Part shown: in pieces, positions 43,092 to 54,636 of the stretch
Position numbering within the stretch: the first letter of the stretch is position 1
How the letters are laid out: every line of letters starts with the position of its first letter
Source of the DNA: Bostrychus sinensis
Taxonomy: Eukaryota > Chordata > Actinopteri > Gobiiformes > Eleotridae
Assembly: GCA_020698575.1 (NCBI GenBank)
Contig: CM036245.1
Coordinates: 37,811,148-37,875,147 of the forward strand
Length of the DNA stretch: 64,000 nucleotides
Reading direction: 5' to 3'
Program-made: the position numbers and the translations under genes
Notes under the pieces: model-generated
What the model saw: the letters and a program-made list of their open reading frames with translations, nothing else
The model's database searches: none
Told to the model about the DNA's origin: nothing

Positions 43092-44736
43092 GTCTAGAGC
43101 ACAGCCAATGGAAGCGCCTCTTATTGGAGTGTTCTAGCAGATTAAAACCCTATTAATACATTTAAATAAGTTCTAATATACTGACATAATATTTGGTGTG
43201 TGGACAATGGCTGTGCCTAGTTTGAAGCAATTTAAAGAAAGTTCAGTGGGATTTTTTCCCTGAAATCTGTAATTTTCCTGTAGAATGGCCTTATTTCATG
43301 TCATGGTCTCGTTCATTCTATAGGCATTCATGGGCAAATGAATGAGAATTCTGTACCTCACTCTGTGGGTATGGGACATATTTTCTACTGTAGCAGGAGA
43401 CCTGTTTAAGATACAGAGCTCATCTTGAACTTAATCTGTAGCTAAAGAGTTGGGGAGATTTTTTCTTATTTCATTGTCACAATACAACAGTTTGTAAAGA
43501 GACTTTGTCATCAAGAGGGCCATTTTTTATATTTTTGTCAATAAATTGTTTGATATTTGTAAACAGAAAAACATAAAGCTCTATAATGTTATTTTGCTAT
43601 GTTCTTCAACATGTTAGCATATTCTGTTCCACATTTCATAACCTTGTGACTCTGTATGCAACTGTAGCACTTAATTTTACACACTTACAAAATTCCGTCT
43701 AAGGCTTGTCCCAAAAAAGTTTTTTTTTTTTTTTTTTTTGAGGTCCTGGGATCAAAAATTGTAACAAATGATTTTAAAGTTGTAATGGGCAAAAGTATAG
43801 ACTAATCAAAAAGAATAGTGAAAAAAAATGTAGTAAAAATATTACATGGGGAGGGTCTGGTCCCCAGCCTCATAGAACTATTACAATATACTTTTTAGTT
43901 GATTACTTAAGTTTCTTCTAATCCAAGGGGGAAAAAAATAGTTGCTCACATTTAATATAATCTTTACAATATTGAGTATATTAGTTATGACTTAATGTCC
44001 TGCTACATGACATGATTTTATTATTTCACCTCAATAATATCGATTTTTTTGAGGTCGCAGAAATATTGCCTACCACAGCTTTAATTATGACTGTCTTTCT
44101 CCTGAGCAGCACATGCATCAAACAGCCACACATGTAATGAGCGTGCATGTCCACATAGGAATGTGACTGAAACAATGCAGTCAATACAGAGCAGAGTCTC
44201 AGCTGTGGGGCCCCAAATGAATATTCACCCCCGGACCCACCATCCCGCCTCCGCCTCAAGCTCCCAGTGGACTCTAAATAACAGCACTACAGGGCTTAAG
44301 GGTGTGTTTGAGTAACCTCTGCACTTTGCGCCAGAAAGAGCCCTGCAGTAAGGCCACATTATTGTCCCCAAATCCCCCCTGCTTCATCAATAATAGTAAG
44401 TCATATATGTGTACTCCTCACCCACCTCTCCACGGGACAAGGATCCCAGGATCATCGGAATTATTCAGAACCAAAATGGTTGAGGAATTATTTTTTTAGA
44501 CGTGTACTATTCTGTGATTTAAAAAGCTATTCATATAATGTGAAGTACTGTGCAGATGTAAACTGTAAATAAATGGAGTTTTGACATAAAAACAGACATG
44601 TTTTAGTCAAGGCTTGTACCAATCAGCTACGCAAACTAGATTCCTAAAGCTTTTCAATTTCATATGTCTATACATTTGCAAGACTTTTATTTCAAAACAA
44701 TATTTGACACTTAAAGGGAACAATGATCTATTAAAG
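43092..44736. other. Repeat-poor DNA; candidate conserved tract 44090-44480
   Basis: 44090-44480 is GC-richer with preserved CpGs (CACCCCCGGACCCACC, CCCGCCTCCGCCTC) and no repeat signature. A poly(T) run at 43720-43739 and AT-rich filler make up the rest. Confidence 0.35.
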
Positions 44737-44965
44737 CAGCCATTCCCAAAGTCAAGAGCATTGCAGCCCCCTTAAAAATCAGAAAACCTCATGGACCCCC
44801 AACAATAAAGCTAAAAATACGCTCTATCAATTCAAAATACAAGCCTATGTGACCTTTTCTCCTCAAGATTTGAATAAAAAACAATAGAAAAATTGGCTAA
44901 ATGCTTCAAAGTAATATTTTAATAAATATTATTATTATGCAGTACCTCGGGTTTGGGAAACGCTG
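44737..44965. mobile_element. hAT-like MITE, copy 3 of 3
   Basis: The left end is CAGCCATTCCCAAAGTCAAG and the right end GGTTTGGGAAACGCTG. The flanks TATTAAAG and TAAAAGAG agree at 5 of 8. The first 80 bases follow copy 1 closely (GCAGCCCCCTTAAA, CAACAATAAA). Confidence 0.75.
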
Positions 44966-45359
44966 TAAAAGAGGATAACATTTTGTAAATAGATTTTGAT
45001 CAATGGTGGTAAAACCCCGATTCAAAAACCCTGAAAAACCAAATGTAATCGTTTCCAAATCTCATAAAACAGGTCATCACAATAGGACACAGACAACTTA
45101 TGAAATGTGGAAAGGAAGATATTTGATCTCCATCTTAAAACATCTAGGTCTCGAATCCAATTTTACTCAGTCTTGTCTCATTGATTTTATTTATCAGACA
45201 TTAGAAAAAATGCTATTCTTCATAATTTTGGTGTAATTCGTTTTCCGCATTTAAAAAACAAAAAAAAACAAAAAAACAAAAAAAACAGGAAAATTATTTG
45301 TCTTTGAAGTTTGTTGTATTCAATCATTAAAATAATAATTTTGGTATTTGAACCTCTTT

Positions 45360-45481
45360 TTATTTTTACTTCACAAAGTTTGGTCTTGACCTGGTCTTGC
45401 ATTGCCTTGTCTTGGTCTCACTTCAGTCTGGACTCAGATTAGTCTTGGTCTTGATTAGTACGATCTTAACTACAACACTGG
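45360..45481. mobile_element. hAT-like right end (GGTCTTG-rich)
   Basis: Repeated GGTCTTGACC/GGTCTTGC/TTGGTCTTG units run to ACTACAACACTG (inverse CAGTGTTGTAGT), a standard terminus of a fish hAT group. The left end was not found. A preceding AAAC-rich tract lies at 45255-45290. Confidence 0.55.
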
Positions 45482-45565
45482 ACTATTCCATGCAAAATAT
45501 TAGCCAAGTTTGAATTTGATGGCAGCAGCACCTCTCAAAAAAGTTAGGACAGAGGCATCAAAAGG

Positions 45566-46127
45566 TAGAGATGTGCAAATCAATATCAAAAGTATCAATA
45601 CCCTCAATATCTGTGAAATTATTTGTGGTATTAATACCAATCTGAAAGTATCAATACTTTAGTAGTAATGACCAACAGTGTTATTAGTATGATACAGATT
45701 CCACTTGATCCTGAATGTGTGCTCTACAGTGGCAGGTCCAAGCCACTCCATTATGTTCTGCTGCTCCAGTGGCATAAAGAAGCCATTATTAGTAACATGT
45801 ATGCATATAGGCTTTTATCATTTACAAAAATTCAATTGCTATAGAAGAGAAAGCAATGGTTGTGACTGTAAAGGGTGGTATTGGTATCGTCAATACCAGA
45901 CTTGGAATCAATTTGTATTGAATCAAAGGGAGAAAGCTGGTATTGTCAGGCCTGCTGACAGACTTGCTGGGGCCCAGGGCAAGAAGGCTTCACATGGGCC
46001 CATTATAATAGAAAATATATAGGAAGGGGGACCATTTCTGGGCCTCTCTGACCCCAAGGTCTGGGACAACAAACGCCTTTGCTCCCACCTCCACCCCCAC
46101 CTCTAGCCTTGGTATCGCTCATCACTA
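45566..46127. mobile_element. hAT-like element with 6/8 target duplication
   Basis: The left end is TAGAGATGTGCAAATCAATA and the right end GGTATCGCTCATCACTA (inverse TAGTGATGAGCGATACC). TATCAATAC-type subterminal repeats flank the left. The flanks TCAAAAGG and ACAAAAGC match at 6 of 8. A GGGGCCCAGGGC block at 45970-45982 may be a further insertion. Confidence 0.65.
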
Positions 46128-46376
46128 ACAAAAGCCCTAAAACGTAATAAGCACAGGTAGGCAAATACATAAATTGGCAACATTCTTGCAAGATGTCTGG
46201 GTATGAAAGATGTAATTTAGAAATGCACAGTTTTATTAGTTTTGAATGCACTGCATGGTAGGCTTGTGATCCTCAGGTGATCGAGATGTACTGCCTTAAA
46301 AACAATGATTGTGTACTGGAAATCCCAAAGTCATTGTCTGTTATAGCTGTATGATGCAAACAAAAAGCCATGAGCA

Positions 46377-46781
46377 CAGGGCTGGGCAATAAAAAATAAA
46401 ATCTCTCTCTCTTTCTCTCTTTTTTTTTTTTTTTCCACTTCTCAGCTGATTTATGATTTGAATAAAAAAAATGTCTCTTGTTGTAATATAAAGCTATTTA
46501 ACTGTTGGTTTATTATTCTTTTCAAATTAGATTATTGCATACTATTTTTTTTTTATTTTTTATTTTTAGTTTAACTTGGCTATATATTCTAAATGTCTGG
46601 ACAAAAAAAACAAAAAAAAAAACAGCAGGCAGCAGCAAAGTCACTCTAACAGTGACATAAAAATCTTTTAGTTTAGATGTTATTTCCACTGATACCAATT
46701 TTGCGATTTGGCTATTTTTGACATAGTCCAAAATTAAAAAGGTGGATTAATCAAATGAATTTGTTTTTTCGCCCAGCCCTG
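46377..46781. mobile_element. hAT-like MITE with perfect target duplication
   Basis: The left end CAGGGCTGGGCAATAAA and the right end TTTCGCCCAGCCCTG are inverse complements over the last 11 bases. CATGAGCA flanks both sides exactly (46369-46376 and 46782-46789). It contains a CT-rich plus poly(T) tract (46401-46434) and is non-coding. Confidence 0.9.
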
Positions 46782-46789
46782 CATGAGCA

Positions 46790-48150
46790 TGATCCAAAAA
46801 CACTTCAGGCTCTGTATGTCACAAATTTTGATCATCTGAGCATAAAACAGTTTTCCATTTTACCTTAGCCCAATTAAAACTAGCCTAGGCCCAGAAAAAA
46901 ATGTGCTGCTGCAGATTCCTTTTTCTTTCAGATCACATAGAATTGTAGTTTTATTTTCCTAACCCAAAACTGTTATTGACTAAGAGGTCAATTGCAGTAT
47001 TGTTTACCTCATTTTTCTACAAGTGCAGGGGCATTCATTATAATGGAGCTTTCTGCCAATAACAGCTCAATAACAGCTTTTAAGATACCCAAAATAAAAA
47101 TAAATAAAAAAAGTCAAGTGTAGTGTGTCAATGAGAGCTGGCTCTGTTTGGAAACAGAGACCCCCTAAGCCAACAGAGATTTACATCACTATCACATGTG
47201 TTGATTGTTCTGCGGTGACAAGGTAACACTAGTTGACATGTTTGTAACAATAATCCCACTGAGTATTATTAAGCGACTCCCCAGGCCCCATCATCCCATC
47301 CCCAGAGAATGGGACCAAGGTGGAGCAGAAATTAGCTCCATAGCCTGTAACATTATTTTAAAAACATAAGCAAGCAATCGCTTAGTTAAAGTTTCCCTCT
47401 GTATATTAGCTTATTTGGATTATTGATTATTGATTTTTTGTTTGTTTTTGATACAATTTTGATACAATTAATTTATAATTAAAATGACTAAACTTATGCC
47501 ACACAGCAAAATAATAAAATTAAATAAAATTAAATAAATAAAAAATAAATAAATAAAATTCAAGTCATAAATGAGACTTCTGGCTGTCTGCCTTAAGTGC
47601 ACATTTTCACTGATAAAATCCCACAAATACTACAACACAAATTCATAAACCATATGCTCAGAAGAACAATCAGTGCTTAGGTACAGTATTTATTTTGCAC
47701 AATTTATGCAAACCAGGATTTACCTGACGCTAATCCATCTGTTACTGTGAGCAGCTAATCCGCCTCGATATTGTTTAATGAGTGATTTGAGTTGAGTCTT
47801 ATTGCACTAATCCAGCTTTTATAAAGTCATTACTGAGAGGAGAAATATTTACTCACCATCTAATGCTCATTATAATAAAGTACCAGTGCTGTTTGTTTAA
47901 AAAAGATGGCAGTATTAAGGGAAGAGAATAAAGGTACGGAAATAATAACATGGGATTAGTATCAAGGTGCGCTATTTCCATATTTCCATGGATTTAACAG
48001 AGGATGGGCGATGTTTGCTTGACATAAACAAAACAATAAATCATGGAATTGGGTCAAAAAGGGAGCGCCAAAATGAGGACGGTGCATGAGGTAACATAAG
48101 CGTGACGTCCATCAACTGCAACAAATCAAAACAAACCGTGAGCATGAAGA
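46790..48150. other. AT-rich DNA; candidate enhancer-like tract 47700-47900
   Basis: Three TAATCC homeodomain motifs lie on one strand at 47731-47736, 47756-47761 and 47808-47813, in non-repetitive sequence. 47400-47570 is AT-rich simple sequence. There are no genes. Confidence 0.4.
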
Positions 48151-48185
48151 GGGAAGGAAGGAGCGATTTACAAAGCAGCAATTTG

Positions 48186-49114
48186 GAAGAGCCAGCTCCT
48201 GTAGATAAGAGACGATTCTTCAGCTGCTCCTGCTCAGCTCTGCTCAAAACCCGCACAAGCACAGCAGAATTCGATTTTGATGGGCACAGTATGCAGCCAA
48301 TCACATGTGAGGACAGACTCATGTGACAGAAGTCAGGTGGGCTCTGAAGACAGCAAGTGTAGTGGGACAGGCCAGCTCCACAGAGACAGGTTAGGTATAT
48401 TCAAATACAAGCTCTTTGGGGGAAAAGTGAGGAAATGAGCACAAAGGTAAAAGAAACACAATGTGGCTGCATCTGGATTATACTGGAGACAGTGGTAGAA
48501 TGTAACAAAGTAAAAGTACTTTACTTAAGTACAATTTTCATGTATCTGTACTTTACTTGGGTAGATTTTACAAGAGGTACTTTTACTTTTACTGCACTAC
48601 ATTTTAGAACAAGGATCTGTACTTTTTACTCCACTACTTTTCTGAGTTGGTTTGAAGTACAAAGTATTTTGAGTTTTGGCTTGAAATCATGTGTTTTTGT
48701 CATGCCCTCATTGTAGACACACAGTACTTAAATATATAAGATGTAGTAAAGTAATTCTTTTATACTTTTACTTCAGTAATTTTTTGCTTCTTTATTTTTT
48801 CTTTTACTTAAGTAAAGAAATTGAGTACTTCCTTCACCACTGACTGGAGACAGAAAGATGAAGACAGAATGTTGTAACAGTACTGTGTGCGAACTGCATA
48901 AAAATAAGGCTTTAAAGAAATCACAGAATAATAATATTGTTTACCAATACACTAACCATTCATAATTAGGCTAAATAAGGCCTAATGATGATGCCTATGC
49001 TCCTAGTGATAAATGAAGAGCCATTAAAAGCTCTTCAAAAGGAGCTGAGCCAAAAACGCAGAATCTTTAAAAAGAGCTGGACTGCCAATTACAGGTCAGA
49101 TCAGACTTTTCATT
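48186..49114 (+). mobile_element. DNA-type repeat copy 1, interrupted by a hAT-like element
   Basis: CTCCTGTAGAT, GATTCTTCAGCTGCTCCTGC, GATGGGCACAGTATGCAGCC, AGTCAGGTGGGCTCTGAAGA and AGTGTAGTGGGACAGGCCAG match 59133-59756. It lacks that copy's left terminus and is split by 48490-48842. Its right edge reads AAAAAGAGCTGGACT. Confidence 0.7.
48490..48842. mobile_element. hAT-like MITE with perfect target duplication
   Basis: The left end is CAGTGGTAGAATGTAACAAA and the right end CTTCCTTCACCACTG. ACTGGAGA flanks both sides exactly (48482-48489 and 48843-48850). ACTTTACTTAAGTAC-type subterminal repeats are a hallmark of this fish hAT group. It interrupts a dispersed repeat whose other copy (near 59512) lacks the insertion. 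Confidence 0.95.
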
Positions 49115-49266
49115 GCAGGAATAATAATAACAGAGTGGGGAATATGATATGCAGTATAAAGTCCCGGTTTGGGAATTTACATAGAGAATAAGAAGACAAA
49201 GGATCCAGCTGCAGTTGTACTGCTTCATTTTATGAATAAAAATAGAAAGCAGATTGGAAGTGTGAG

Positions 49267-49650
49267 TGTAATGGAAAATTTATATTTTATCATTTCGAAG
49301 GTAGTGTTAATCTGTTGTTATGTTATGCCTGACCTTAGCTCTGTATAAGGATGGAGACATGCGTAGCAACTGTAAGGCCAAAAGATGTTGTGTCCTGGTG
49401 CGCACAAGGCTAGGGCATGGCGTCTTCTTATGAAGTAGAGAAAAGGTCTTCAGATATGCTGGTGACTCTGGGACACGTACTCTCTTGTGTGTGCTTAGTA
49501 TAAAAACTACCTTCTGCTAAGGGGGGAGGACACTCTGCAACTCTCCTTTGTACTGTGTTCTCCTTGTGCACAAGTGAAATAAAGGCAATTCGTTGATTGA
49601 TCCAGACACTGTCTTTTTGTCAAGTATCTCAATCTAAAATTTCCATCACA
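49267..49650 (+). mobile_element. Solo LTR of a retroviral-type element
   Basis: The ends TGTAATGGAAA and TTTCCATCACA are TG...CA inverted termini. GTGAG flanks both sides exactly (49262-49266 and 49651-49655). A TATA box (49499-49506) and a polyadenylation signal AATAAA (49578-49583) about 75 bases apart, followed by CACTGTCTTTTTGT, fit a U3-R-U5 layout. No internal genes, primer-binding site or second LTR follow, so this is a recombined solo LTR. Whether the parent was an endogenous retrovirus or another LTR group cannot be told. Confidence 0.85.
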
Positions 49651-49655
49651 GTGAG

Positions 49656-51005
49656 TGTAACTAGCTTTGAAATTAGCAGCTTGTATGTGTGTTATGAGTA
49701 AATATGTTACTGAATAGTTCCTATGCTGCTGGGAAGACACAGCTAAAAAGGTCACAGGAACTGTGGGCTCAGTTACCAGTTCTTCTTGTGCAAAACTGCA
49801 ACAAAATAGGATAGTTCCTGCAAAGTTTAGGTACTGCAAAAAGGCCAGGCCAGGATTTCTTCTTCCTCTTAAGTTTTTTTTATTTTTTTTTTTATGTATT
49901 GATATCAAGAAAAACATTGAAGCAGGGAACACCGAGGCCATAGTGCAATGGTGGTCCGTAAGGTTGCTTTAATGGAACAGACATAGCAGACAGAGATGAC
50001 ATAGATCCCGCTACTACTACTCACTCCTACATAGTCTCTGACAGTCTGCCCCCTCACTCCTACATAGTTTGCAAGTCTGCCCCCTCGAGTGTCTGTGTGT
50101 CTTCTCCTTCCCAGTGTCTGTGTCCCAGCAGCTTATATAGGATACAGGAGATGTAAATGTCCCTGGGTTTACATATAGACTGGTCAAGGATGGACTAAGA
50201 TTAGCTGGTTAGGGTTCACCTTTCATGCCTAGGAGACAGTGGACACATGTCAGCTAACATCTTATGTCCCAATATGGAAAAGGTCAAAACAACAGGTCAC
50301 AGCTGCTACAGACAAGTCAAGAGAGCAGGAGACATTCAAAAATTCATGATATCAGATATAAATATTTCTGCATTGCTCCTTAAACTCCAGGGCTGTTACT
50401 GCAGCATTCAGTAAGCTCGGTTAGTTTGAAAGTGCTCTGTAAACTTGAACAATTAGATCCACAACACAACTTTAGTCTCCTGCAGCAGTTTGAACTGACC
50501 CATTCAGACTGTGACAGATGGCCAGGACCTGTGTAATGGCGTGCACCCCTCCACAGGTCACACAGCACAGGTTAGCTCCCTGCCTCTGTTTCCCAAAACT
50601 CCGGCTCTTACCACCATCTCTCTCACTTTAAAATGTGTCTGTAGATGGAACAGGGAGCAGCTGGGAGTGGAGATAAAGTCAGGTCTCCTCTGCTCTGCTC
50701 ACCTCAGCACCAGTGCACAAAGAGAGCAGTGTAGAGGCAGAAATAGATTACAGAAAGCAAGCACTGCTTCCTATTAGTGCCACAGAAGAGCTCAAACTGG
50801 TGAGATTCTGCTCCTGGGGTGAACTCGCACAAAGCTACATGCAGCATCAGCTGGGCGAGCTGGAGATAAGGAAAATATTCCAAGAAAACACTGCATGTAC
50901 CAAAACTTATGAGCTCTGTAATTATATAACATACCAAAGTGTAGAGAAATTTTACTTGAATAAGATAAATATTAGTTTGAAGTGAGTTTGCATTACATAG
51001 TGTTA
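49656..51005. other. Unassigned DNA
   Basis: 49960-50160 holds a local duplication of a CACTCCTACATAGT/GTCTGCCCCCTC block (about 50020-50090). Frames of 144 and 90 codons have no recognisable domains. 50370-50830 is GC-richer, with no gene evidence. Confidence 0.3.
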
Positions 51006-51491
51006 CTAGAGTTTCCCAACAAAGGGTAAAAGGGGCCGCTAGGGCTATGTGAGCACATTGCAGGAGGTACGTGGAGTTATTTGATCATTTATAACTTCAC
51101 AAAAAATATCTGGCTGTCAAAGACTAAAAAAAAAAAATCTAAACTAACAAACTAAATCTGGACTAACCCAGGACTATGCCAAAGAATAAAACAGGAATTT
51201 AAAAAAAAATGCAATACTAAAGAAGGACAAAACACTGAACTAAACCTGGACTAAGCCAAGGGGGAAAAAATTGGTCTAATACCAGAAATAAACCTGATTT
51301 ATACCAGAAAAACTCAGGTCTAAAACCAGAACTAAACCAAGAAAAATATAGTCTAAAACTAGAAATAAACCAGGTCTAAGCACGGAAGAAACCAGGTCTA
51401 AACCAGAAAAAAAGCTTGTGTAAACCAGAAAAAAAACTATGTCTAAACCAGGACTAAGCCAGGTCCTGGAAGTACACAAGACCAACCACTG
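51006..51491 (+). mobile_element. Minisatellite-bearing hAT-like element, decayed
   Basis: The left CTAGAGTTTCCCAACAAAGG and AGGGGCCGCTAGGG blocks resemble hAT subtermini. The right end reads CCAACCACTG. 51130-51470 is filled with degenerate CTAAACCAGAA/CTAAACCAGGT units. The flanks show no matching 8-bp duplication, so the exact ends are uncertain. Confidence 0.55.
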
Positions 51492-52150
51492 ACATATGCA
51501 ATAATGCATTGAAGAAAATAACAGCTATGTTCTGCGAATTAGAGATAAGGCAATGTAGGACAATATGACCATCTAATGATACAGTCAGTATATTAGTATA
51601 TAGTCATGTGACTGTTATATTCAGATTTGAGTTTAAAGTAAGCATATTAAATTGTAAGAGTTGCACTGATCTCAGTCTGATCACATACTGGTAAAGAAAA
51701 CATGGCTGCATTTGCAATTGTGATTTTCTTTAAAATTCTTTTTTTTTTTTTTAAAGTCAAAAATGAGCTGCATTCTCCACAAACCCAGCCAGTACAAGGA
51801 CTGTTAGTGCCAGTCCCAATTTTATTTATGTAACCCAATATTGCGAAGGCTGCTTCAAAGGGCTTTAAAAAATTAGACATAAACAAACAAACAAACAAAT
51901 AAACAAATAGGCAAATAGGATGTTCCACCTCCTGTTCTATCTTTCTCAGTAAGGAAAATCTTTTTAAAAAATGCTTTAATTTTTCTAGTGGACAGAAACT
52001 ATTTTGATGATGCACCTTTTTAATCTACTCATTTATTTTTTTCATATATTCTTTTTAAAATTTGGAATATTTATTTATTTTTAAGACAAGAGTTATAAAA
52101 AATATAACTCAGCTTCTGATCACCATAAGTGTTATAAAATCAGCAAACTC
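51492..52150. other. AT-rich unassigned DNA
   Basis: Contains a poly(T) run (51739-51752) and an (AAAC)n tract (51883-51907). No features otherwise. Confidence 0.4.
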
Positions 52151-52700
52151 AATTTTCCTCTGTAAGATATGTTTCTCTGTGTGCATGTAACCAATACATC
52201 TTATTATGATGAAAACCTAGATGTGGCCCATATATCTGTCTATGTAAATGCACCCATAGGCTCAAATCACACCCCTCCCCCACATCTTAATGAAATTATC
52301 TGGATCCTCAGTGAAAAACATGGCCGACGGCAACGAGATGTGACACAGATGCCGGTCCTCAAAGGTTACTCCTCGTCTTCAAGTTCAGCCCTGTCCCGCA
52401 GCCAAACACTTCCACTCATTCACACGGCATCAATAAAGAATTCTAATATCATTCCTGCACATTAGCGGAATATTGAATTGTATAATATCTCAATAATGGC
52501 TTGACTGTTTTTAATATTTCATGATTAGGAGCCTGACGTGATTTGTCTCATGAGCGAAGGTGTGCACAGGTCGAGAGAACGGGAAATGTTCAGGAGACAT
52601 TAGGAAAATTACAACGCTCCGTGATGAAACATTCTCAGTCACATTAGCAGAGTGAGAGAAACTATGGATAAATATTAAATATATAATAGGAATGTTAGGA
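52151..52700. other. Candidate conserved non-coding DNA
   Basis: A non-repetitive stretch with preserved CpGs and AT cores (GGAGCCTGACGTGATTTGTC, AACGCTCCGTGATGAAAC). A 98-codon frame at 52169-52465 lacks coding evidence. Confidence 0.3.
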
Positions 52701-52931
52701 TAGGAGTGTTTTAAAGGATTCTGAAAAATGGAATGAAGGCACCAACTTCACTTACTAAAAGAACAAATCAAGATGTTCAAGATTAAGGTCCAGGTCTGGG
52801 CATGGTATCTTTGCCATAGGGCCAGTGCCTTGGCCGAGGCCTATGCTCTCTTAGTGCTTCTAGCTTCTATTTGTGTGTGTATTTTTGTAAATTGATACAC
52901 CTTTCTTTGTTTATAGCCTTAAAAATAAATA

Positions 52932-52932
<1 letters not shown>

Positions 52933-52967
<35 letters not shown>

Positions 52968-52996
52968 TAATAATAAATAATAATAATGATAATAAT
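52933..52996 (+). repeat. (AAT)n microsatellite, interrupted
   Basis: AAT units with occasional AAAT and a GAT interruption near the end. Confidence 0.95.
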
Positions 52997-53599
52997 ATGT
53001 TGATTAAAAAAAAACAAAAAACTTTTACACAGTGCTGTATATTACAAATACTAACGTAGATGTGGTCAAACGTTGGTGCTACTAATTACCAGGCCTTGGT
53101 AAAATATTATCTCCTTAATTCTTTTAGAAATGCTGATATAGAGCATTCTGGGTGGCAGTGGCACTGTGGGTTAAGTGTTCGCCCACCAGCCAGAGGGTTG
53201 GCGTTTTGACCCTCACCCAGAGCAAATACTGCCATATCTGAGGTCAAAATGTTCACTTCCAGGCCTAAGCCTTGGCTGAAAATGAACCAAAAGCTGTACA
53301 AATAGAGCGGATTGAGCTTAGTAAAGGGATTTTGTCTTTTTTGGTATGAGTCTACATGAGTCTGCAGGTTGTCTTTGTAAAATAGTTGCTTGTTGTTGCA
53401 AATTACATTACATTTCTACCCCTGAAGAATGAACTTCTTTATGTGCAATGTTCACATTACTGCTGTGTCAGTGAGCCTTTATTTTGAAAGTGTAGAGGAA
53501 GATTATTTTGACACTTGGTCCCTGTTTCCTCTGCAGATCAGCGCAGAGCTGCTCGAAAAATAGAACTCCAACCGATCTTGAGTGAAGCAGAACGGCGAG

Positions 53600-53945
53600 C
53601 CATTCGTGTGACCAACTATGATCATATAGATGAGCTAATGGACTAACAGTCCTAGACACATGTTGTCTGTCTGTCCTGGGAAAGGATCTGTCCTTCAATA
53701 TGGGCTCCATAAGGTTTCTTCTTTTTTCCCACAGCTGGGTTTTTTTTAGGAGTTTTTCCTTACCAAGAAGGAGGGTCTAAGGACAGGAGTGTCCTGGGTC
53801 TGTTTAGTTTAGTGTAGTTATTTTTTGTGTTGATTGTGTTAAGTCTGATTGTGTGTTTATGTTTGATTAACTGTTTGTGAAGCCCTTTGGGGTTACTTTT
53901 GTTGTGATACTGGGCTATACAAATAAAACTGAATTGAACTGAATT
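53600..53945 (+). mobile_element. L2-like LINE/SINE 3' end, copy 2
   Basis: Shares all blocks of the copy at 38640-38995 and adds TCCTGGGAAAGGATCTGTCC and GGGCTCCATAAGGTTTCTTC, which belong to the standard fish L2-type 3' region. It ends in AATAAAACTG followed by two TGAAT/GAATTGA repeats. It abuts the minus-strand LINE fragment to its right. Confidence 0.8.
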
Positions 53946-54114
53946 GAGGTGCGGGTGAATTGTCGGACTGGTTAAACATTTTAAACGACTGACGCAACTC
54001 TGTTGTTCCTTGCTGCTGCTGCTTTTGGTGTAAACTGGGGGTCTTCTTCTGTCGTATGTTCTTAGATGACCAGCTCTTTCAAAGCAAGCCAGTCCAGTGT
54101 CTGCTCATCTAGGT

Positions 54115-54300
54115 CAGTGAGTCCCAACCTTTTTTTTCTCTCAGGTACCCTTTAGTCTATTTGAGTACCCCCTCAGTCATCTGTGTTGATTAATCTTAAA
54201 AAAAAACTGCTCATATAAAACATTGCTTATTAATGTTTTTATTAATGATAATTATTTACTTTAAATACCAATTCTGCTGCATTTTTTCTTCTAAATTTAA

Positions 54301-54388
<88 letters not shown>

Positions 54389-54636
54389 CAGAACAAACAA
54401 TAACAATAAAATAACTACCCTTTGAAATAAGCTATTAAATTTAAAAAAATACACAAATATAATAATATAATATAATATAATATAATATAAAAGAAATATA
54501 ATATTTCTTTGCAGTTTTAGCAATCACTGAGACACTTGAACTTGAAATATTTATAGTTATGAAAATTTTCTAAGTAACCCATGCAAAGTGCTTGCATGCC
54601 CCTGGGGGTCCCCATACCCCTGGTTGGGAAACACTG
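54115..54636. mobile_element. hAT-like MITE with perfect target duplication
   Basis: The left end is CAGTGAGTCCCAACC and the right end GGTTGGGAAACACTG. ATCTAGGT flanks both sides exactly (54107-54114 and 54637-54644). It carries TACCCCCTCAG and TACCCCTGG subterminal blocks and a long (AT)n run. It inserted into the LINE fragment. Relatives are at 24294 and 42940-43091. Confidence 0.95.
54301..54385. repeat. (AT)n microsatellite
   Basis: About 42 AT units inside the hAT-like element, with a nearby (AATAT)n tract at 54462-54490. The Ile-Tyr frame is an artefact. Confidence 0.98.

Noticed and set aside
1920..51480. CRISPR-like regularly spaced repeats
   Set aside because: The CTAAACCAGGW arrays are contiguous degenerate tandem units without spacers, in vertebrate-type DNA.
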